Positions 24,701-34,723 of a stretch of DNA of 64,000 nt are shown here, piece after piece (the stretch's first letter is position 1; every line of letters begins with the position of its first letter). The notes beneath the pieces were generated by a model. That model saw only the letters and a list, made by a program, of their open reading frames with translations, did no database searches and had not been told where the DNA came from. The stretch lies in NCBI GenBank assembly GCA_014898425.1, contig RCSZ01000001.1, forward strand, positions 1-64,000, in the 5' to 3' direction. This DNA comes from Botryotinia globosa (lineage: Eukaryota > Ascomycota > Leotiomycetes > Helotiales > Sclerotiniaceae). A program made the translations under genes and the position numbers.

Positions 24701-24899
24701 TCAAATAACAATATTAAAGGAAATAATAACCAATCAAATTATAAGAATCTATTAAAAGTATTATTAGAATTATGAAAATCTAATTATATAAATTAATATT
24801 TTAATAATTTGAAAATAATAATTGATTATATATAAATAAACGATATATTAGAATCTCTGGATATAATTTCAAGAAATATTTATTATATATTTATAGAAA

Positions 24900-27800
24900 T
24901 TCTAGTTATCAATTCAACAATAAGAATAACGTTTTTCTTTATATAATAAAAAGAATAACTATCTATAAAATTCCTTTAATAGGGAAAAGTGTTTATTTAT
25001 TTTTATTTAAAAAAATAATTTTTCTTTTTTTTTCTTTTTTTTTTAGAAGTTATTTCCTATAATATCTCTTTTTTTAGTATTATAGAATAAAGAAAACTGT
25101 TTATAAAATAAAAACACTTTCCTTTTCTTTCCTAATGTTTTTATTAATCTATAATCTTTTCATTTTCTTTATTATTTTCTTTTCTAATTATTCTAATATT
25201 TCAATCTCTTGTTATTATATATAAAGCGATTTCCTTTTATATTTTCTTAAATAATCTATATAACTTTGCCAAATTTTGATAAAATTATTTTTTTTAAAAA
25301 ACCTCTTCAAAATATCTAAATAATCTGATAACAAATTGAATTATATTATATAATATTCAAATATTTAATTATAATATATATATTATAATGTAATGATAAT
25401 AGTTGGTAATATTTAGTTCTCTAATATACTAAAAATCTTTGAAATTATATAAAGACTTTCGAAAGAGTAATAGTATATAAAGTTTATTGAATTTAATATG
25501 TAAACAAAAAAACAGAAAGTTAAAATAAATATATTGATAAAGATAATTATGATTTTAATTTTATAAAATAATTTTTATATCAAAATTTATATAACAACAA
25601 AGCAAATGAAAATCAATAATAAAATCGTTTTTTTTAGAATAGAAAAATCCTATAAATTATAATAAAAGACTATTAACAAAATTTATATATACTAAAACTA
25701 TTTGTAAAAAAGCATAATATTCGTTACAATTTTGATTATATTTTATAATACGAAATTTTATAATAAACTCTTCAAACTAACTAAAATTACTATTTCAAAA
25801 ACTATATTGAAATTAATTAACAAGGAATTTATATATAGATTTTCTAAAGATTCGAAATCTAGGATTCAAATTAATCAATATCTAATATTCTTCAAATTCA
25901 AAATTACTTTCAAAATTCTAAACAAAAAGCTTTTTAATAAACTTTTTAAATGAAATGATAAACAAAGAAAAAAACTTAGCTTTTAATATAATATAATTGA
26001 AATACTTGGAAAAACTAATACAAATTATTTTGAAAATATTCTCTCTATTAAAAATTCAATTATCAAGTTTTTACAAATTCCTTTTTTTCCATTTTCAAAA
26101 AATATCTTTACAAATTTCTAAAGATAATTAAAATTTGATTTAATAATAATAAATAAAAATATCAAATTATTTAATAAATATTTGATAAATAAAATTATAT
26201 CTCGATAAGGTATTCTATTAAAAAATAAAGATAAAAAAAATAAGGATAATAAGATTAGTTAATCTAAAGTATACAAATATGGAAAAGATATTCTATAATT
26301 ATAAAATTAATTTCATTTATTAAAAAAAAAAATATTATAAAACAAATAGATTAAAAAGTAATAATAATATTAATAAACAAAATGTTTGATAATCTTTATA
26401 ATTATTATTTATATCAATTTATTAATATTCTTAAACTCAAAACTATATATATAAATTGAAAGGATCTATTAAAATATTTTTGATTTCTATATAAATATTA
26501 AAACTAAATTAATAATATTTATATTAACAATAAATACTTTCATTAATTCAAAAAAAATATAATAATTAATAAGGAAAAAAGAGTAAAGCTTTTTAATATA
26601 TTAAAATTCAAATTTATTAAATATAATATTATTATATTTATAATTGTTTAAGCTCCTGTTATTGGCTTAATTGTAATTTATAGATTTGAAATATATAAGT
26701 TTATAAAATCTAATAAATATCTTTATTTTATTAAAAAAATCTATATTTCTTCAATTCAAAAGTTTATAAAAATGTATTACTATTATAATTATTATAAAAA
26801 TATAGAACTCGAATTTACCCATTATTATTATTATTCTTCAATATAATAAACTTTTAAATAGAATTTAAAAATCTAATGAATTATTATATTGTAGTATATA
26901 AATTAGGAATTTCATTTTATTTCTATTTCTTTTTTAATTGTTATTATTTAATTTAATAAAACTTTCGATTATATATTTATATATAGAAATATAAAAGAAT
27001 TTTATACTAAATATTGATTTAAATATATAAACAATCTTATTATATATATCATTTATTTTCAATTTAAAAAATCAAAATATAGAATAAGGTATGGTAAAAT
27101 AAAATCAGAATTAGAATATAAAATGATATAATGAGATTTTATTATATTTATTTTAGAAATGTTTAATAAGCTTTTCAAAAAAGATTATTTTTAAAATATT
27201 ATTTTAAAGAAAGATTATATAAAGTATATTTATTTGATTATTTTGATATAATTTGTTAAAAAAACTAATTACAATTGGATATTTGTAGTTATAGGGAATT
27301 TTATAATATTTAGAATCAAATCTAATAATAAAGATATTATTCTTTTTATAGTATTAATTGTATTGTATATTATAATAAAAAGATTTTCAAAAGATGATTT
27401 GAATTTTATATTGGGAAATAAATTGAAATATTAGAATATTAGAAATATATATTATAATTTGAAATCTATTTTTAATAAATATATTATTAATAATAATTAA
27501 TATAAAATTCCTAGATTTTTAATTAAATATTATTTAATTGTTCAAAATCTTATTAAACAAACTTTTGTTGATAAGTTTTTTTAGAATAATTTATTTGTAT
27601 TCAAAAAAGCTATTAGGCTTTTTTTTATGAATAATAATAAATTCAATGTTTAGTATTAGTATTATACAAAAAATATCAAGAGTTCTTTTTTGTATACTTT
27701 TAAGAATATCAAGTTTGTTGAAAGATATTATAAGAATAAATTATATTTTGTAATCTTGAAACAAAATCTAGAGGATAGATATAATAATAAATATTTTGAG

Positions 27801-28280
27801 TTTAATAAAAAAAAGGAGAACAAACTAATTCTATTAAATAATAATAATAATAAAAATAGTTTTGATTTTGAATAAGATAATAAAGAATCTTTTAATACTT
27901 TAGGGAATAGAAGATTAAGAAGAATAATAATTCCTTTAAAAAATAAAAGCTAAAAAAAAGGAATACAAAAACCCAATTCTTTTTATCGATCTCTAAAAAC
28001 TCTAAGAAGCTTATGGAAATCTAAAAGGATTCCGGATTTTTTGATTCTTTTTCAAAAAAATAAAAGAATTTATTGTTAAGCTTCTATTAATACTCAATCT
28101 TAGAGTTTTATTAAAAAATTATTTAATTTTATTAAATTTTAGTAAAGTTATTTTTCTTTTATAATACTTATTGAATTGATTGTATTGAATAAAAGTAATA
28201 TTTTTTTTTTTTTTTTTTGATTATTTTTCTTTATATTTTTATATCTAGATTTATTAATTAAAATAATCAATATTTCTATA
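24900..28280 (+). other. Unidentified 3.3-kb segment inside the gypsy element
   Basis: DNA between the integrase relic and the 3' LTR. Two short plus-strand open frames survive (25732-25953 and 27690-27875), and translation around 26.6-27.9 kb is protein-like (for example APVIGLIVIYRFEIYKFIK) between stops, suggesting a decayed coding sequence on the plus strand. I do not recognise the family. A local inverted repeat (about 24978-25000 against 25106-25130) could mark a small insertion. It may be an extra gypsy ORF, a captured gene or another nested element without visible ends. Confidence 0.4.
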
Positions 28281-28292
28281 TAAAAAGGAATA

Positions 28293-28528
28293 TAAGCGAA
28301 TCTTTGTATTGATTATATAATTCATTTTTGTAGTTAGTATTTATAGTCCTTTTTCTTATAATTTAGAAAGAATAATTAGTTTTTATTTATCAAACTTCTA
28401 GTATATTTTGTGAAGTATTATATAGAGTCTTTTTTTTCTCTCTTTTGCTCAAGGCAATATATTATGGTGACTTTCCTGTGGTATATGCAAAGGACTACTC
28501 TATGACCCTACCACCTTCTACTCTTTTA
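28293..28528 (+). repeat. Gypsy 3' LTR
   Basis: 236 bp beginning TAAGCGAATC, a G-to-A change from the left copy. The first half shows C-to-T changes; the second half is nearly unmutated (GACTTTCCTGTGGTATATGC). TAATA follows. Confidence 0.92.
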
Positions 28529-28533
28529 TAATA

Positions 28534-31500
28534 ATATCTTTAATAGCAATTCCAATATCAAAACCTAGAATCAATATATATAGCTCAAAAGCTAATATAC
28601 TTCTAATAATTCTTTTATATTTAATTAATATCCAATATATAATATTAATATTATTATACTTATTTATTAAACAAATTATATAATTAATTTGTAATAATAA
28701 ATCAGTATTATTAATAAATAATATATCAATAAAAACAATTAATTTAATAGAATCCATATTTAAAGATATAAATATAAATCCTCTTTTTGAATTATTCATT
28801 TATTATTTAATAATTTTATTAAACTTATTTGTATCTTTTTCCTTCAAATCTATTATTTAAATAATAATAAAAAAATAATAAAATATTTCTAATTAATATA
28901 TAATTGTAATATATACTTTTTTTGCATATTGAACAATATATTAATTCTTTGAAATAATATTTTTCTAAACTTTTCTCTTTATTTTATATATATCAATATT
29001 CTCAATCATAATTATTCTAATATTATTATATTGTTTCTTTTGATTGAAATAAATTCTATCATTTTTAAAAATGATTAAATAATTGTTAAATCTAAATAAA
29101 TAGTTTTCTATAAATTGCTTTCTATCTTTAATTATAAAATTGATTTTGCTCAATTACTCTTATTTTAAATATACGAATTTTTTATTTACAATTATAAATA
29201 TATTATTAGTTTAAAGTTTTACAATATCAATACCATTAATTAAATAAAATAAGCAAAGATTATATATAAATTATATTATATCCAATTTATCTTTATAATA
29301 ATTATAATAAATTCCAAACCAATAATTTCCTATTTCAAGAATATTATATAAAGGTTTTATAATATATAAAACATATCCATTTTCAAATCCAATTTCTTTT
29401 GATATTTTTATATAAATAGATTTGTTCAAAATTGTAATTGATTAAATATATACTTATATAATATCTTATAAATAGATTTGAATATACTTATTTGATATTT
29501 ATAGAATAATAGTAAATATAAGAATAATATACTAATTAATATATTGAATAATAAGTGATTATATTAAAACAATAGTTTTATTTTTATCTTAATATATCTA
29601 AACCATTAGTTGTGATTTCGTATATATCTTATCAATATTTTCTTCTTTCATTTCATTAATAAAATATAATTTGAAGAATTTCATTTTGAATGGAATATTA
29701 TCTTTTGAAATAATCTTAAAAATTCTACTCTTTATTAGTTTATTAATTTTCTTATATTACAACTCTATATATCTCATAAATATATTATTTTACAAAAATA
29801 TAATCAATTACAATAGTTTTGTAATATATTCTTTATCAATATCTATCATATTAATTATTCTTATCAAATTGCTTTTTATATAATAATATAATTGTATATT
29901 TAATTATATTACTAATAATAATATTTAAGATTGTAGTGTTTTTATATATAATATATTAATAATTATAATATCATTATTACCATTATTTACATATGTCAAG
30001 GTACAGGTAAAGACTTATATTGTACCATAAGGGTTCTAAGTGCTATGAAAGGTTGAGGCCCTATTATAGGAAGTAGGGCACGCTAAGGGCACGCTAAGGG
30101 TTCGTGCCTAAGGCACGAAGGCAACGTAGTTGGCGCCGTAACAACATAATCATTTTTCAATTCTATTTCTTCAAGTTCTATATAAAAAGATTATACAAAT
30201 ATAAATCGGAATTTAATTAATTTATTAGAAAGTTTCATTTTATATATCTTCTTATTTATTCCAATTAAAGTATATAATCCAATCCATTTATTTAATATAT
30301 TATTACCTTTTTTCTTTCTTTATATTAAAACTTTTGAATTTAATAATAAAATAAGAATAAATATTATAAATAATTCATTCCTTAATTTCAATATCTTTAT
30401 AATTTATCTTTTAACTCGAATATAATATATTTCTATTATAGCTTTTTTTATAATTTTTATATATTGAATGATTATTGTAATTAATAAATTAATATCATTT
30501 AATTTAGAATATATCCTATAAATCAATAATATAGGAATAAGTTTATTTGGCTCTATTATATTATTTATAATTTTTGCTATTATTTGAAAAATTATTATTT
30601 TAGTTAGATTATTATTTTCAAGTTTTTTTATTAAAATCTTATATATACAATATAATAAATAATAATATCTTTCAATAATATTTATAGAATTATATATTTC
30701 AACAAATATATTCTTAATAGTAATCGATATAGATTTTATATTTTGAATAAATTCTTTATTTACAAAATTCTTTTTAGTATTGTAAATGATATAGTTTAGT
30801 AGTTTAATATATATATCAATTCAATATTCTTTAAGATTATTGAATATATATTTAATAGAGATATTTTCAAAAAACCAAATTGTTTGATAATATATTATTT
30901 TATCAATAATGTATAGAATCAGATTGTTTATAATATATATAATATTAATGTAAATAATATAATTGAATTTAATATCTTTTAATAAAATGAATCTGAAATA
31001 TTCTAATAACTTGCTATATATTTGATAATATTTATAATATTTAATAAAATATTTAATAATATTACTACTCTTATTATAGTTTGTTTATTATAATATATTA
31101 TAAAAATGTTGTATTAATAGATAACCGAATTGTTAATATAAATATTGTAGTTTTATAATTATTAAATAGCAATTATTCTAATAAATCGATTTTTGAATGA
31201 ATTGATTTATATCTACTTTTCATATTAAAAATGTATGCTTATATCTTTTAATAATAGAATATTTATCTTTTAGAATAATAAACTGATTAATAATATTATT
31301 ATAAAACACTTTAAAACAATTCATATCTTTAAAACTTAATAAAAATAGAATATTAGTATTTATAATATAAAAATCGATATCTTCAAATAATATAACAATT
31401 TGAAATAATCCTATTAATATTGCAATTCCCTTTTCGAAATATATATTCGTAGTTTTTGTTATCAATAAATTATATTCAATTGAATAGATTTGCTTCTATA

Positions 31501-31774
31501 TATAATATTATTCAATTTTAATTATAGATTTCTTTGTATATATTATATTAATATATATATTGAAGAATTCTTTATTTATATAATTTATATAAAAAATGTT
31601 TATTGTATTTTTTATAAATAAAATAGTTTCAATAAAGTTTCTAATTATTATATACAATATTGTATTAAATGATAATTGATTAAATATTTCCTGATTATTA
31701 ATAAACTCAAAATTTACAAAAAATATCTTATCTATATCATCTTTAATATCGAGATCTATAAAAAACAAATCCAT
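28534..31774 (-). pseudogene. Copia pol remnant (protease region to RNase H N-terminal part)
   Basis: Minus-strand relics in copia order. 31774-31508 and 31465-31220 resemble the region around the fungal copia protease (NTNILFLLSFKDMNCFKVFY, then SIIKRYKHTFLI). 29153-28965 lies in the reverse-transcriptase part. 28799-28534 is the start of RNase H (SIKLIVFIDILFINN, then RIIRSILAFELYIL). RNase H stops exactly at the gypsy insertion and resumes at 17814. The 150-bp insert at 29994-30143 also interrupts this region. All frames are broken. Confidence 0.75.
29994..30143. mobile_element. Unmutated 150-bp solo LTR-like insert
   Basis: A GC-normal island in an otherwise A/T-only landscape. It starts TGTCAAGGTAC, ends GCCGTAACA, and is flanked by the 5-bp duplication ACATA (29989-29993 and 30144-30148). 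TG...CA ends plus a 5-bp duplication fit a solo LTR or a very small TRIM-like element. Inside are a tandem GGGCACGCTAA doublet and a perfect 9-bp hairpin, TTCGTGCCT/AGGCACGAA. On the minus strand a TATAAG word could be a promoter element. It shows no RIP decay, so it probably arrived after the copia element had been mutated. Confidence 0.8.
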
Positions 31775-33697
31775 TTCAATCTCTAAATCAAACTTTATAT
31801 CAATAATCTCTTCTTTATATTCGATTATCTATTAGTTATAATATTTATTAAATATATTATTATTATTGTTTTTGATTTTCTTTTTGTATTTGTATTTGTT
31901 TTTGTTTTGTTTTTTTAGAGTGTTTTGTTGATTAATATTCTTTTTTTTTGTATATCTAGTAATGATTGTATTGATTAAAAGAATCTGAATATTGTTGTTT
32001 ATTATATAAATTATTTTTAAAATTATTATTATTTCTAAAATTCTTAGAATTACTCTAATTATTATTATAATTATTATTATTATAGAATTTCCTATTAATA
32101 AATAGTACTATATTCTTTTTGTTTTTATATAATCTTTTTTATATATTAATAAATTATTGTAATTGATTAATTAAACTAAATATTTTTTTTTTAGAATCAA
32201 AATAAACTAGATTGTATACCTTTATATTTTTATAAATAAATATAAGTTTATTGTGAAAATGAAATATTTATTATATAACAAAATCAAATCGATATTACAA
32301 TACATATAGTTGCTTAATTATAATCATAAAATACTCACTGAATAATTTATTTCTATATTTTTTTCTAATCGATTTCAAAATAATATTATTCTATTTCAAT
32401 AATATATTTCATTAATATTTATTTCCTTTGAAATTATTTTATATATAAATACAAAATTCTTTGAATATTGATAGTAATAAGCTATAATTAATATAAAAGA
32501 ATTAAAATATATTTTTTTTGAATATAATCAGAAATGCTTTATAATATATATCTATAAATATCTTTATATATTATAAGATTTTATAAAATATTAAAAACGT
32601 GAAATCGAAATTGTTATTATTCTTATTATATTTCTTATCATTAATATAAAATTTCAATAAATTAATAAGAGATTATATATTAAAATATAATATTAATATT
32701 TTATCCTTTCGGGATTTATAATCTTTATTGTTTTTGTTATTATCGCCCTTTCTATTATTAAGATTTCCTATATTATTATTCTTATTGTATTCATTTTTAT
32801 TATTTTCGTTTATATATTTGAAATTGTTTTTAATAAATTTACGAATAATTCCAGATTTGAATTTAGATTCCTTAATATTAATATTTTTTAAAACTTTTTG
32901 AATTTATATTTTTATTTATTTATTAATAATAGTTTTATAAAATTATTCGAATAAAACTATAAATACTTCAATATCTATTTTTAATAAATATATTCTTTAA
33001 ATATATAATATTATATATAACTTTTATATATAAATCTAATAGATTTTCGGGAATTGTATAATTATAAATATTTTGAAATTATAATAAAAGATCTCTACCA
33101 GATTATTATTATTGATATCCTTATAATTATATTGTTTATATTTGAATTTGATATATTTGATAAGCTCTTTATTATTAATAGCAATAGCTCTCTTATTATC
33201 TAATATTACTTTTAATAAATTAAGCTATTCCTTATACTCTTCCTTTTCCTTTTTTATATATATATTCTTATCAATAATATTCTTAGTAATTAAAATGATA
33301 TCGCTTTTCAATATATTCGTATATATAAATAGAAATATTTCAAGAGTTATTATAAATATATATATATTTGTATATATAAAAGAGTTTCTTACAAATATAA
33401 AGAATAATAAAAATCTTTATTTTATTTAATACAATATACAATACAAAGGTGAATATATAATAAACACAAAATCGATTTGTTATATTTGATAAAACCAAAC
33501 TTTTTGAATATATCTTCCCAATACAATTATCCAGAATATATTTTCTAGTATTACAAGAAGAAATAATATATTATATTTAATACAATAATATCTTCTCTAT
33601 AGTTTCTTCAGAATTTCTATTAATCCTAAATACTATATAAAAATACTTAATACTTTTAATAGAATCCAAAACTCTAATTTGTAATATTATTAATTAA
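31775..33697 (-). pseudogene. Copia gag-proximal region, degraded
   Basis: A/T-saturated sequence between the copia 5' LTR and the protease-region relics, where gag should lie. No domain can be read on the minus strand. The 95-codon plus-strand frame at 33142-33429 is hydrophobic AT-codon noise. Confidence 0.45.
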
Positions 33698-33867
33698 TAT
33701 TGATATCAATTTAATTGATATAAATATAAGTATTTAATTCTGTATAATTGTATTCATTTTTAATCATTATTATCTATAGAAAGCTAGATACTAAATATAT
33801 AGAGAAGTGCTAGCGCAATGCTAGTTAATATAATGCTCTTTTTGATCATATAATCGATGTCCCGACA
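33698..33867 (-). repeat. Copia 5' LTR (right copy)
   Basis: 170 bp, the less mutated of the two copies; it retains GTGCTAGCGCAATGC and GATGTCCCGACA. It is the 5' LTR because the coding relics run on the minus strand. GATAC follows immediately. Confidence 0.92.
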
Positions 33868-34067
33868 GATACAAACATTGCAATCAGAAACTCCAAGTAC
33901 TGCACGCAAACCCCAATCACCCTCCCCAGATTGTCTTTTTTTTCTCCACAACAATCTCCCCAATTTAACCAAATGATCTGTAAGCTCTAATCACCTTCGC
34001 CAGACTATGAGGCAATTCTCTGCTGATCTTTGCACCATTCACTTGATTCGTGCCCACTCAGACACTC

Positions 34068-34723
34068 TCATGCGGGTTCAATTTTATGGGTTTCAGAAAG
34101 TGCCTCTGCTACCTTATCATTGTCTCCTTTCTTTAACACAAAATAAACATAGGTATCCATCGGTGCACCGTAAGATGGTAGACATTTCCAAGTTTTCGTA
34201 TCAATTGAGCCTCCTGTAGACAAAATTTCTTCATTGGATATGTGCGAAACAAACAAAGGGGCTGACAGAATGAGAGGATGAGTGGTGAAAGAAAGGAATA
34301 ATTACCATTTTTTTCAATGTTCTTCACTAAATCCGGTGCGCAATCATCTTGGGTAAGAGTTCCAACTACGTTTGGTGTATTGTCGTTGTTGCCCCACTAG
34401 CAATGAGGTTAATATAAAACATCTCGTAAGGGAATGATAAAACTCACTCCGGCCAAGTTAAGTACAAAAATACCTCCCGTCCCAGGAAGAGTGTATCCAC
34501 AGCAGTTTTTATATGCAACAACTTCATCTGTCCGAAGAAATTTTCCTTTTTGGTCACGTTCATCCAGCGTTATGGTTGGGGTGAAAGTGTTCTCATTCTC
34601 AAGGTTGGCAATAGGACCTATATCGATTGCGGGGAGGGCATAAACCGTACTAGAAAAGAAAGTGATAAAAAACACAAGAACGGTCAGAGATATGAGGGAG
34701 GAGGGCCCGGCCGTGCAAATCAT
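34068..34723 (-). CDS. Small secreted protein, unknown family
   Basis: Three exons (34723-34448, 34396-34306, 34213-34068) give 170 residues; frame is kept at both introns. Residues 1-29 form a strong signal peptide (LTVLVFFITFFSSTVYA), so the mature protein of about 141 residues should be secreted. Five cysteines follow the signal (a CC pair, then singles in DDCAPD and WKCLPS region), too few and irregular to name a fold. A Gly/Asn-rich middle (AGWGNNDN) precedes a lysine-rich end. I do not recognise the family. Size, secretion and a position 200 bp from a RIP-mutated retrotransposon resemble fungal effector candidates, but that is inference. The coding sequence itself has normal composition. 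Confidence 0.72.

Larger units (their letters stand above)
17820..28528 (+). mobile_element. Ty3/gypsy retrotransposon nested in the copia element, RIP-degraded
   Basis: 10,709 bp with 236-bp direct LTRs (17820-18055 and 28293-28528) and target duplication TAATA (17815-17819 and 28529-28533). The purine run AAAAAGGAA just before the right LTR fits a polypurine tract. The plus strand carries gag-like, then reverse transcriptase, RNase H and integrase relics in Ty3 order, which places it in the gypsy group. About 3.3 kb between integrase and the 3' LTR is unexplained and makes the element long for its class. No intact frame remains. Confidence 0.9.
17255..33867 (-). mobile_element. Ty1/copia retrotransposon, RIP-degraded, split by a gypsy insertion
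   Basis: Two 170-bp direct repeats (17255-17424 and 33698-33867) bracket the block, with the 5-bp target duplication GATAC at 17250-17254 and 33868-33872. Read on the minus strand the better-preserved LTR runs TGTCGGG...; its other end reads ...ATATCAATA, a C-to-T change from the canonical CA. Removing the nested gypsy element (10709 bp plus 5) and the 150-bp insert (plus 5) leaves about 5.74 kb, a normal copia size. Minus-strand relics appear in copia order from right to left: a protease-proximal region, then reverse transcriptase, then RNase H. All frames contain many stops. The LTR copies differ almost only by transitions, as RIP produces. Confidence 0.92.

Noticed and set aside
21545..25290. 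Possible third LTR pair (similar words near 21549 and 25259)
   Set aside because: About 35 bp are alike with transition differences only, but the flanks do not align, no target duplication is seen, and 21.5 kb belongs to the continuous gypsy pol relic.
20949..33429. Open frames of 60-95 codons across the AT-rich block as genes
   Set aside because: They use almost only A/T codons, lie within LTR-bounded elements and are chance gaps between RIP-made stops. Those with recognisable pol similarity are listed as remnants.
15773..33867. The AT-rich block as a centromere core or mitochondrial DNA insertion
   Set aside because: LTR pairs, target duplications and retrotransposon domain relics explain the whole block; no mitochondrial gene is readable.
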